Made by a program: the position numbers and the translations under genes. The notes under the pieces were generated by a model that searched no databases, was not told the DNA's origin, and saw only the letters and a program-made list of their open reading frames with translations. DNA of 64,000 nucleotides from Candidatus Falkowella caecavicola (lineage in GTDB: Bacteria; Bacillota; Clostridia; Oscillospirales; Ruminococcaceae): contig CAJFUK010000075.1 in NCBI GenBank assembly GCA_904420125.1, forward strand, positions 1 through 64,000, given 5' to 3'. Positions 1 through 7,939 of the stretch are shown one piece after another (position 1 is the stretch's first letter; the number at the start of each line of letters is the position of its first letter).

Positions 1-49
1 ACAAAAGGAGGTTTTCTTTCTTCATTATCGCCAATAGGCTTCTTTTCTA

Positions 50-68
50 CCACTCGCCTAGCGAGTGG
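50..68 (+). terminator. Perfect hairpin at window edge
   Basis: An 8-bp perfect inverted repeat (CCACTCGC / GCGAGTGG) with a 3-base loop is followed on the plus strand by TTTTCTTC. It probably ends a plus-strand gene that lies left of the window. No coding region is visible in positions 1-211. Confidence 0.45.
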
Positions 69-86
69 TTTTCTTCATACAAAAAA

Positions 87-117
87 GCCCACCGGAGGAC
101 AAAACTCTCCGGTGGGC
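87..117 (-). terminator. Bidirectional terminator after asnS
   Basis: An 11-bp perfect GC-rich stem (GCCCACCGGAG / CTCCGGTGGGC) is flanked by A6 on the left and T6 on the right, so it can act in both directions. It lies about 95 bases beyond the asnS stop codon. Confidence 0.85.
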
Positions 118-211
118 CATTTTTTCGCTGTCTATGAGCCAATATGTGGTCAGAGCACAGTCACTGAACATAAATGGGTTGGAATAGTTAAACAGAGCTT
201 TTCAGCTGTTA

Positions 212-1609
212 TTAAAATTCAGCAGATCCGGTGGTACGCGGGAAGGGAATCACGTCACGGATGTTCGGAATACCGGTCATGTACATAATCAGGCGTTCAA
301 AACCTAAACCAAAACCGGCATGATGGGTACCGCCATATCGTCTGAGATCCAAATACCACCAGTAATCTTTTTCATCCAATCCGCATTCTGCCATCCGTTT
401 TAACAGAATCTCCAACCGTTCTTCACGCTGGCTTCCGCCGATAATTTCTCCAACACCGGGAACCAGAAGATCCATCGCGGCTACTGTTTTCTGGTCATCA
501 TTCAAGCGCATATAGAATGCTTTGATCTCTTTTGGATAATCTGTAACGAAAACAGGTTTCTGAAAGATTTTTTCTGTCAGATACCGCTCATGTTCTGTTT
601 GCAGATCGCAGCCCCAATAAACCGGATACTGAAATTCTTCCTTATGTTCTTCCAAAAGACGAACTGCTTCTGTATAGGTTACATGACCAAATTCTGCGTG
701 AACCAGGGCGTGCAAGCGTTCCAACAGAGAATGATCATAAAAATCATTAAAGAACTTCATATCATCAGGACAAGTATCCAGCACATACTGAATCACGTAG
801 GTAATCATGTTTTTAGCCAGTTCCATATCATCGCCCAGATCAGCAAATGCAATTTCAGGCTCGATCATCCAGAATTCCGCTGCATGACGGGCTGTATTGG
901 ATTTTTCTGCGCGGAAGGTCGGACCAAAGGTATACACCTTACTGAAAGCCATGGCCATGGTTTCCGCCTCTAACTGACCGGAAACGGTCAAACTGGTTTT
1001 GCTTCCAAAAAAATCCTGGGAATAATCAATCCGTCCGTCTTCTGTCATGGGCGGATTTTTTTCATCCAATGTCGTAACACGGAACATTTCTCCGGCTCCT
1101 TCTGCATCACTGGCAGTTAAGAGAGGGGTGTGAGCATATATAAAACCATTTTCATTAAAAAACTTGTGGATTGCAAAAGCAGCGGCAGAACGTACGCGAA
1201 AAACGGCGCTGAAAGTATTGGTCCGGGGTCTTAAATGCGCAATCGTACGGAGAAATTCCATAGAATGCCGTTTTTTCTGCAACGGATAATCCGGACTGGA
1301 CCCGCCTTCCAGAAAAATCTCTTGCGCATGAATTTCCAAGGGTTGCTTGGATTGCGGCGTCAAAATAACTTTTCCGGTAACAATGACCGCAGAACCGACA
1401 TTATATTTGACAATCTCTTTAAAATTGGAAACGTTGGATTCTTCAAATACGACCTGCAGACTACGAAAACAGCTGCCATCATTGAGTTCAATAAACCCTA
1501 GGGATTTGGAATCCCTGAGCGTCCGGATCCAACCTGCAACGGTTACTGTCTGCGTGCCATAAGTGTCTGCATCTGCATACAGTTTTGCAATTTCTAGTCT
1601 TTTCATCAT
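212..1609 (-). CDS. asnS: Asparaginyl-tRNA synthetase
   Basis: Class II aminoacyl-tRNA synthetase that charges tRNA-Asn with asparagine in the cytoplasm. The protein has 465 residues, the usual bacterial AsnRS length. It has an N-terminal OB-fold anticodon-binding domain (about residues 15-110, including [12 protein letters not shown]). The catalytic domain shows motif 2 ([21 protein letters not shown]) and the C-terminal motif 3 ([15 protein letters not shown]), followed by the family-typical ending PRTTGSAEF. Two ATG codons are adjacent (1609 and 1606) and the ribosome binding site is weak, so the exact start is uncertain by one codon. It is monocistronic: it has its own promoter and a strong terminator. 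No T-box leader is present in its 5' region, although many Firmicutes asnS genes carry one. Confidence 0.97.
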   Translation of the reverse strand: MMKRLEIAKLYADADTYGTQTVTVAGWIRTLRDSKSLGFIELNDGSCFRSLQVVFEESNVSNFKEIVKYNVGSAVIVTGKVILTPQSKQPLEIHAQEIFLEGGSSPDYPLQKKRHSMEFLRTIAHLRPRTNTFSAVFRVRSAAAFAIHKFFNENGFIYAHTPLLTASDAEGAGEMFRVTTLDEKNPPMTEDGRIDYSQDFFGSKTSLTVSGQLEAETMAMAFSKVYTFGPTFRAEKSNTARHAAEFWMIEPEIAFADLGDDMELAKNMITYVIQYVLDTCPDDMKFFNDFYDHSLLERLHALVHAEFGHVTYTEAVRLLEEHKEEFQYPVYWGCDLQTEHERYLTEKIFQKPVFVTDYPKEIKAFYMRLNDDQKTVAAMDLLVPGVGEIIGGSQREERLEILLKRMAECGLDEKDYWWYLDLRRYGGTHHAGFGLGFERLIMYMTGIPNIRDVIPFPRTTGSAEF

Positions 1610-1655
1610 GGTGTTTCGATCCTTTCCGTTTGATATAAATGCAGAGTTATTTTAT

Positions 1656-1684
1656 ATTATACCGCGTCCGGTCTGATTTTTCAA
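1656..1684 (-). promoter_or_regulatory. Sigma-A type promoter of asnS
   Basis: On the minus strand, TTGAAA, a 17-base spacer and TATAAT (the -10 box at 1656-1661) lie about 45 bases before the asnS start. Confidence 0.75.
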
Positions 1685-1745
1685 TCTGAAAGAAGGAAAA
1701 ATATTCAGAAATCCGTGGTAGTAGGGGATTGGTATTCAATAAACA

Positions 1746-1778
1746 AAACTGACTCCGTTAGAATAACGGAATCAGTTT
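1746..1778 (-). terminator. Terminator after lipoprotein gene
   Basis: A 15-bp stem with one mismatch and a 3-base loop is followed on the minus strand by a T-rich stretch. It lies just past the stop codon of the lipoprotein gene at 1806. Confidence 0.7.
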
Positions 1779-1805
1779 GCTGAAGATATTGACTAAAATA
1801 TCCAT

Positions 1806-3104
1806 TTATTGCGCTTTGATCTTAGAGGGGGCATAGTAATCAATTGCCTTTTGGTTTACAGTCAGGTTCATGCTGTCTGCCAAATTCACCAGCATTTCTT
1901 CAAAGGCATCATCCCGTAAAATATGCAGAAGGCTGGAACGGTAATTGGTGAGTGCTTCTTCTGATTCTGTAATATCATATCGGATCGCTACGATATAACC
2001 AAAGTCTTCTTCTCCGTAAATGACTTCTCCATATTCTGCGTTAAAAAAGAGTTCCCGGATGCTGTCAATCAGAGCATCTCTGTTAAAGAACTCCAGATTC
2101 CGATCCGGATCCTCTTCAGGCTCTGATGTTTCAGAATTTTCTGTATCGGATGTTTCCGAAGAGGTTTCTGTAGAATCTGTACTAGATTCGTCCGAAGAGG
2201 TTTCTGCAGGATCTGTACTAGATTCATCTGAAGAAGTCTCTGCAGAATCTATACTAGATTCATCTGAAGAGGTCTCGGAACTTTCCGTGCTGGATTCTTC
2301 CTGAGAAGTTTCAGATTCTTCTGTGTCCCGCTCCAAGACATAATTGGAATATTCATCAATTAAATCATCAATGTTTTCGCCGTTTTCAAGACGCTGTTTA
2401 TAATCCTCTGCCATATTTTTAAGATTTTCTTTTTCTTCATCACTCACAGCCTGTCCGTTGGAATCGGTAAAGGAGAGGACAATGGGTTTGATCGCAGCGT
2501 AATTTTCGGTTAAAGCCTGCAGAAGTTCTTCTTCCGATACTTCTTCAATACCGCCTTCATCATAATAATAATTAAAAAGTGCTGCGGATTTTTCACCGGT
2601 GATCATGGTTGCCGAATAAGATTCATAAGAAATGCCGTTTTTTTCATGAATTTCACCAAGGGCACTGCCATCCCAGTTATAAGCCTGTAAAAGGCCATAC
2701 ATATACCACATATAAGCCTCTTCTTCACTCAGACCGTTCCAAAAACTATCAATATAATAATTGATGTCTTCCAGCGTCGTTTCATCCAGAGTCATTCCCA
2801 GCTCATCAAATTTTTCATTGGTTGCAATATACTGTTTGGTCAAGCTCAATGCCCGGTCTTTAACCCATTGATTTCCATCTATTCCATCAATCGTCTGTTC
2901 ATATGGCGGAGTCTCCAGATCTTCTACTTCTAATGAGGCCTCACCCAACGCCTGCACAAGATAGGTCAGATATATACCGGCAGGTATGGTGGTACCGTCT
3001 GCTTCTTTGATAATCCAATCTGTATCACTGCCACCGCACGCAGCAAAAGTAAGACAAGTGGTTACTGCCAATATTCCAGCAATAACTTTTTTAACCAACG
3101 ACAT
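1806..3104 (-). CDS. Lipoprotein, SurA/PrsA-like foldase candidate
   Basis: The 432-residue protein begins with a lipoprotein signal peptide: positive MSLVKK, a hydrophobic core, then FAAC with the lipidated Cys at about residue 23. It is therefore probably anchored outside the membrane. The segment at about residues 30-260 is helical and acidic and looks like the N-terminal domain of trigger-factor/SurA/PrsA-type foldases. A low-complexity Ser/Glu/Thr linker (about 265-345) follows, then a C-terminal domain with a FGYIVAIRYDI strand reminiscent of the end of a PpiC rotamase fold. A complete, classical PpiC domain is not obvious, so isomerase activity is unproven. The gene stands alone between asnS and a divergent flavoprotein gene and has its own promoter and terminator. 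Confidence 0.7.
   Translation of the reverse strand: MSLVKKVIAGILAVTTCLTFAACGGSDTDWIIKEADGTTIPAGIYLTYLVQALGEASLEVEDLETPPYEQTIDGIDGNQWVKDRALSLTKQYIATNEKFDELGMTLDETTLEDINYYIDSFWNGLSEEEAYMWYMYGLLQAYNWDGSALGEIHEKNGISYESYSATMITGEKSAALFNYYYDEGGIEEVSEEELLQALTENYAAIKPIVLSFTDSNGQAVSDEEKENLKNMAEDYKQRLENGENIDDLIDEYSNYVLERDTEESETSQEESSTESSETSSDESSIDSAETSSDESSTDPAETSSDESSTDSTETSSETSDTENSETSEPEEDPDRNLEFFNRDALIDSIRELFFNAEYGEVIYGEEDFGYIVAIRYDITESEEALTNYRSSLLHILRDDAFEEMLVNLADSMNLTVNQKAIDYYAPSKIKAQ
2130..2290 (-). repeat. In-frame 36-bp tandem repeats in lipoprotein linker
   Basis: About 3.5 copies of a 36-base unit encode the 12-residue motif ETSSDESSTDSA with small changes (for example IDSA, TDPA, TDST). 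The unit length is a multiple of three, so copy-number changes would lengthen or shorten the extracytoplasmic linker without breaking the frame. Confidence 0.85.
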
Positions 3105-3210
3105 GAAATATTTCCTCCTTGATTTTCTGATATATAACCGGACACAACGAAAAGGACGGAACGTTATATATACTGATTATCTTTTGTGTATAAAACACAA
3201 TATGTTTTTC

Positions 3211-3239
3211 ATTATACAACATATAAAATAAAAAGTCTA
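3211..3239 (-). promoter_or_regulatory. Promoter of the lipoprotein gene
   Basis: On the minus strand, TAGACT, a 17-base spacer and TATAAT (3211-3216) sit about 105 bases before the lipoprotein start. The -35 box differs from the consensus at two positions. Confidence 0.6.
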
Positions 3240-3281
3240 TATTTTTCATAAAAAAGTAAAATAAAGACCGTATGAGCTTGC

Positions 3282-3310
3282 TTGACGCAGAGGGTATCGT
3301 GCAGTATAAT
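3282..3310 (+). promoter_or_regulatory. Promoter of the thioredoxin-reductase-like gene
   Basis: TTGACG, a 17-base spacer and TATAAT lie about 50 bases before the start at 3360. This is a strong vegetative-type promoter divergent from that of the lipoprotein gene. Confidence 0.8.
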
Positions 3311-3359
3311 AAAACAAGTTGATACGCCTAAACAGAACCATCAGAAAGGAAGATGCCTG

Positions 3360-4229
3360 ATGAAGCGTTATGATATTGCAATTATCGGGAGCGGCCCGGC
3401 CGGGCTGGAGGCGGCAATCAATGCCAAAATCCGCAACAAAAAGATCATTCTTTTTGGGTCGGCTTCCCTGAGTCAAAAAATAACCGCAGCGCCCAGGATC
3501 GGAAATTACCTGGGTTTTCCCGAAATCACTGGAAAACAGTTACAGCAGCGTTTTCTGGAACATCTGGAGCGGATGGAAATATCGATACAGGAAGAACGAA
3601 TTAATGCAGTTTATTCCATGGGAAGCTATTTTGCTTTAGCTGGACATCGAAATAATTACGAAGCGGAAGCTGTGATTGTAGCCACTGGAATTGAAAATGC
3701 CAAACCCTTTGAGGGAGAGGAGCGGCTGCTGGGCAAGGGGGTCGGTTATTGCGCTACATGCGATGCACCTTTATATCGCGGAAAAACAGTTTGTGTGATT
3801 GGATATAATGAAGAGGCCGAACAGGATGCGAATTTTGTGGCGGAACTAGCTGGACAGATCTATTATATCCCCATGAAGCCGGTCCATAACAAACTGGATC
3901 ACCGGATTACCGTGCTGGAGGATCGCCCGATGGCTATTTTGGGGGACGATCGAGTCACCCATCTGCATATGAAGTCCCACTCTATCCCGACAGACGCGGT
4001 ATTTATTTTACGGGACAGTGTATCTCCTTCTTATCTGGTGCCGGGTATTGAAATGGAAGATGGCTTTATCAAAGTAGATATGCATATGCAAACCAGTTTA
4101 CCGGGACTGTTTGCGGCAGGGGACTGCACAGGAAAACCGCATCAGTATATGCGTGCGGCTGGACAGGGGCAGACTGCTGCTTTGAATGCCGCTGCCTATC
4201 TGGACCGTAGGCGTGCCGGATTGGTTTGA
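3360..4229 (+). CDS. Thioredoxin-reductase-like flavoprotein, probably NADPH-independent
   Basis: This 289-residue FAD protein has the thioredoxin reductase fold. It has an N-terminal FAD site (IIGSGPAGLEAA, about residues 7-18), a redox-active disulfide CATCD at about 134-138, and the C-terminal FAD motif GLFAAGDCTGKPHQYMRAAGQG. The start was set at the ATG after AGAAAGGAAG, and upstream in-frame codons lie inside the promoter. In ordinary TrxB the NADPH domain carries GxGxxA and HRRxxxR. Here the corresponding places read VIGYNEEAEQDA and IPMKPVHNK, so both motifs are broken. Clostridial ferredoxin-linked thioredoxin reductases (FFTR) and related pyridine-nucleotide-independent enzymes are known to lack these motifs, so a non-NADPH electron donor is inferred. 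No thioredoxin or ferredoxin gene is adjacent. Confidence 0.85.
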   Translation: MKRYDIAIIGSGPAGLEAAINAKIRNKKIILFGSASLSQKITAAPRIGNYLGFPEITGKQLQQRFLEHLERMEISIQEERINAVYSMGSYFALAGHRNNYEAEAVIVATGIENAKPFEGEERLLGKGVGYCATCDAPLYRGKTVCVIGYNEEAEQDANFVAELAGQIYYIPMKPVHNKLDHRITVLEDRPMAILGDDRVTHLHMKSHSIPTDAVFILRDSVSPSYLVPGIEMEDGFIKVDMHMQTSLPGLFAAGDCTGKPHQYMRAAGQGQTAALNAAAYLDRRRAGLV

Positions 4230-4245
4230 CAGTGAACATGATGAT

Positions 4246-4290
4246 AAATGGCCTGTGTATGATAAATTCTTTATCATACACAGGCCATTT
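4246..4290. terminator. 21-bp perfect bidirectional terminator
   Basis: A perfect 21-bp stem (4246-4266 with 4270-4290) has a 3-base loop and A/T-rich arm ends. It separates the convergent flavoprotein and addA genes and probably serves both. Confidence 0.85.
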
Positions 4291-4297
4291 CAGCAGA

Positions 4298-7200
4298 TTA
4301 TTTTAATGGTACTGGAACTTCTATAGACAGGTGCAGTGAATAAAGGATACAGTCTGTTACAGGCTGCTCAAAAACCTTGGATAGCGCATGTTTATAGTAA
4401 GCAAGCTGATCGGCGTACCGTTGTATCAGAATATCCGGGGAAGAAACCCTGTCTGTTTTATAGTCAATAATTACAATACCATTTTTCTCTACCAAAACCA
4501 TGTCGGCGATTCCCTGAATCAAAATCGATTCATTTTCCGGGCCGTCCGGGAACAGGGCAGAGGCGGGAATTTCATCCATGAATTTAAATTCCCGTATTGT
4601 TTTTTCAGCGGCAAAAATCCGCTGCATTAAACCCGAATGCAGAAAATTCTGTATCAGATTCAGATTAATACTTGCCGCTTCTTCTGATGTCAGAAATGCC
4701 TGCTCCGTTAATCGTTGCAATTCTTTGGGGAGATCTTTCAGTGCAGCATGAAAATTGACAAACTGCATAAAAGTGTGCAGGGCCGTTCCACGTTCAGCCG
4801 GAGAAAGGCCGGCTGAACGATTGGATACCGAAATTTGCCGCGATGTCAGATTGCTTTGAACTTTTCCAGCTGCCGGATCTGGCACAGAAGATCTGTGTGC
4901 TAATTGCGTAACAGAAAATTTAGAAGGTATTTTTGTAGCCGCTGTATACGGATATACCCAATCAATTTGTTTTTGCAGCCTTTGCAGATCTTTCGGATCC
5001 GGCTGCATTGCAGATATAGAAGCCACAGACGCCTCCTCTGCCGTATGGGCGCACGGAATATACTGGATCTGCAGGGAACATACGGCGTGGCATCCCATCT
5101 TTTTTTCATCCAAAGAAACCGCATCCGTTATGCCGGCCATTGAACGAAGCAGAGCGGCCGACGGATTACGCAGAGCAGCTGCAAGAATCCAATCTGCTGT
5201 TGAGGATGCCTGTCCGACCGTATAGGGACGAAATGGGATTGTTTCGGGCAGGCTTTGCGCCAACTTGCAGAGTTTATCTGTCCAGTGATCTCCACACATA
5301 GTCAAAATCAGTTTTTCGCGGGCACGGGTCATCGCCACATACAGCACCCGCATCGATTCGCTTAATGCAGTTTGCCGCGCGCGGATTCTCGAAGCACAGA
5401 GGGGAACAGAGCGATATTTCTGCATCGTTTCGCGATTTTTAATCATCAGAGAAACGCCAAGTTCCGGTTCAATCAGCAGTTCTCCATTTAGATCCTGCAG
5501 GTTAAATTTTCGACAACATCCAGCTATAAAACAAATAGGAAATTCGAGTCCTTTACTGCGATGGATACTCATAATCCGCACAGATTGACCAGATGCGGAT
5601 ACGCTGTTGGCAGATTCAAAATCACCGCCACCTTCCATCGCCCGGTCAACAAAGCGAATAAACCCAGACAATCCCTTATAACCGGCAGCCTCATATTTTT
5701 CTGCATAAGTCAACAGGAGGCGCAGGTTGGCACGTTTACGTGCACCCGATTCCATTGCGCCGACAATAGCGGCAAACAGCGTATCATCATAGATCATACG
5801 GATCAGTTTTGCAACTGGCTGACATATGCTTTCCCTTCGCAATTTTTCCAATAATGTCACAAAGTCTGCACATTTTGTATTCTCTTTGGCTTGTATGGAC
5901 AGGCAGATATAAAGCGGAACATCCGGTTTAACCAACCGGATTTCTGCAATTTCTTCTGCAGAAAAGAAAAACATGGGAGACATCAGGACCGACAAAAGCG
6001 GGATGTCCAGCAAAGGATTATCAATCACCCGCAAAAGATTGAGCATTATGACGATTTCACGGGAATCAAAATAGCTGGTGGTGCGGTCGCACCAAACATC
6101 AATGCCCTGTCTGGCCAGTTCCCGTACATAAAGATCGGATTGTCCCTTGGTTGTCCGGAGCAAAATTGCAAAATCTCCGGGAGTACAGGGACGCATGCCG
6201 CCCTGTCCGTCACTAACGGGAAATCTTTCTTCCAGCATGCGCCGAATTTCCTGGCCGATATGCCGGGCTTCCAATGTGGTACTGTCTGTTTCTGCATCCC
6301 CATCGGATTCAATTAGATGAATTTCTGTATCTGCCCGTTCATTGGGCGGATAACTATCATGCGCAACAAGTTCTTCCGAAGAATCATAATTGACTCCTCC
6401 AAAGCTTTCTCCCATCAACTGCCTGAAGAAGAAGTTGACAGAAGCCGTAACCTGATAACGGCTGCGAAAATTTTTCACCAGCGATAAGCGCGCAGGAAAA
6501 AGGCCTGTATCAAAATCAGAAAAACGCGCCCGTTTTTCAATAAAAATTTCCGGCATAGCCTGACGGAAGCTGTAAATGCTTTGTTTGACGTCTCCAACCA
6601 TAAAAAGGTTGGTCTCATCACGTGAAAGAGCATGAAATAACAATTCCTGTGTTTTATTCGTATCCTGAAATTCATCAATCAGGATTTCATCAAAATTATC
6701 TGATAACGCCTGGCATAATTCTGTACGCTGATAACCGTTTTCCGTTTCATGGATCAGAAGCTTGATGGCCAAATGTTCCAGATCGGCAAAGTCCAGCAGA
6801 TTTTTTTCCTGCTTATACTCGTCCAGCCTGCCACTATAGGCCTTAACCAGCTCAAAGAGGCAGGAGATGAATGGTTCCTGAGCAGCAATCTCTTCTTCGA
6901 CAATATCCAGCGGACAAGAAATATATTCATCCCGGAGTTTGCCGATCAAGTTTTTTACATCTTCCCGCAGCGATTTGACCCTTTCCTGGCGCTGGGTATC
7001 CGGGTATTTTTTCAGTGCGCCCAGGCGTATAAATTCCTGTGTCTGGAGGGCAAAATTCAGGTGATCCCAGTCCCGCCGCACTGCTTTTTCTAAAAGATTT
7101 TCGAGCTGTTTGCGGTCTGAAACCAGCGCATCTGCGTATGCCTGATACATCACCGGATCTTCAGCAGCCAGGGTCAGTGCCAGGTCATTCAAAGAGAGCG

Positions 7201-7936
7201 CTTCCTGTAAAGCTTGTTTGGCCTCTTCTAAAATCAGCTGAATAAAGGGGCTGTTTTCTACGTTTTCCGGCCGGTATAATTGCTGTTTCTGTTCCAGCCA
7301 GGTAAAGGGAAAGGGAAAGGAACGAATCGCCGTATAGATCCGCTGGATGGCTGCGATCAGCGCGCTGTCATCCCTGCGTGAAAAATAGTCGGCCAGTGAA
7401 AGGAAGACAGGATCTCCTTCTTCATAATATTGGGATAGAATATCGTTCATAGCCTTTTCCTGCAGATCCGTCAATTCCATTTCTTCAGCAACACGGAAAT
7501 CCGGAGAAATTCCCAGTTCGTTAAAATGTGCCCGCACCAGCGTATGGCAGAAAGAGTCAATCGTGCTGATCGGCGCCTTGTGCAGCAGAAGCTGCTGCCG
7601 CAGCAGAATTCTGTCATCCGGATACAGGGACAGAAGATGATGAATCTTTTGTGCAATTCGCTGCCGCATTTCCTCTGCAGCAGCCCGTGAAAAAGTGACG
7701 ATCAGCATCCGGTCCGCATCTACCGGATGTGTACGGTCGGTTATTTTGGAGATGACCCGGTCTGTCAATACAGAGGTTTTTCCGCTTCCAGCTGATGCAG
7801 AAAGCAGCAAAGAACCGCCGCGGGCAGTAACCGCTTTCTGTTGTTCCGGTGTTAGCCGCGGAAGAAGCAGATCATCCAGTATTTCCTGTGTGAGCTGTAC
7901 GGATTCTGGTCTTCCAGAGGAAATTGATTCTTCCAC
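4298..7936 (-). CDS. addA: AddA, ATP-dependent helicase/nuclease subunit A
   Basis: The helicase-nuclease subunit of the AddAB complex, which processes double-strand DNA ends for RecA-dependent repair (the Firmicutes counterpart of RecBCD). The 1212 residues match the family. The UvrD-like helicase has the Walker A motif SASAGSGKT near residue 50, Walker B/Q motifs IDEFQDTNKTQ, and the late helicase motifs SIHRSKGLEFP and RVLYVAMTRA. The C-terminal RecB-type nuclease carries the catalytic motif IIDYKTDRV. It starts at a GTG (7936) whose Shine-Dalgarno GGAGG lies in the last codons of addB, so the two genes are translationally coupled. Downstream lies the bidirectional hairpin at 4246-4290. 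Confidence 0.97.
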   Translation of the reverse strand: MEESISSGRPESVQLTQEILDDLLLPRLTPEQQKAVTARGGSLLLSASAGSGKTSVLTDRVISKITDRTHPVDADRMLIVTFSRAAAEEMRQRIAQKIHHLLSLYPDDRILLRQQLLLHKAPISTIDSFCHTLVRAHFNELGISPDFRVAEEMELTDLQEKAMNDILSQYYEEGDPVFLSLADYFSRRDDSALIAAIQRIYTAIRSFPFPFTWLEQKQQLYRPENVENSPFIQLILEEAKQALQEALSLNDLALTLAAEDPVMYQAYADALVSDRKQLENLLEKAVRRDWDHLNFALQTQEFIRLGALKKYPDTQRQERVKSLREDVKNLIGKLRDEYISCPLDIVEEEIAAQEPFISCLFELVKAYSGRLDEYKQEKNLLDFADLEHLAIKLLIHETENGYQRTELCQALSDNFDEILIDEFQDTNKTQELLFHALSRDETNLFMVGDVKQSIYSFRQAMPEIFIEKRARFSDFDTGLFPARLSLVKNFRSRYQVTASVNFFFRQLMGESFGGVNYDSSEELVAHDSYPPNERADTEIHLIESDGDAETDSTTLEARHIGQEIRRMLEERFPVSDGQGGMRPCTPGDFAILLRTTKGQSDLYVRELARQGIDVWCDRTTSYFDSREIVIMLNLLRVIDNPLLDIPLLSVLMSPMFFFSAEEIAEIRLVKPDVPLYICLSIQAKENTKCADFVTLLEKLRRESICQPVAKLIRMIYDDTLFAAIVGAMESGARKRANLRLLLTYAEKYEAAGYKGLSGFIRFVDRAMEGGGDFESANSVSASGQSVRIMSIHRSKGLEFPICFIAGCCRKFNLQDLNGELLIEPELGVSLMIKNRETMQKYRSVPLCASRIRARQTALSESMRVLYVAMTRAREKLILTMCGDHWTDKLCKLAQSLPETIPFRPYTVGQASSTADWILAAALRNPSAALLRSMAGITDAVSLDEKKMGCHAVCSLQIQYIPCAHTAEEASVASISAMQPDPKDLQRLQKQIDWVYPYTAATKIPSKFSVTQLAHRSSVPDPAAGKVQSNLTSRQISVSNRSAGLSPAERGTALHTFMQFVNFHAALKDLPKELQRLTEQAFLTSEEAASINLNLIQNFLHSGLMQRIFAAEKTIREFKFMDEIPASALFPDGPENESILIQGIADMVLVEKNGIVIIDYKTDRVSSPDILIQRYADQLAYYKHALSKVFEQPVTDCILYSLHLSIEVPVPLK

Positions 7937-7939
7937 GAG

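Noticed and set aside
590..973. 127-codon plus-strand frame opposite asnS
   Set aside because: It lies entirely inside asnS on the other strand, has no ribosome binding site, and its composition is that of a complement of a coding region.
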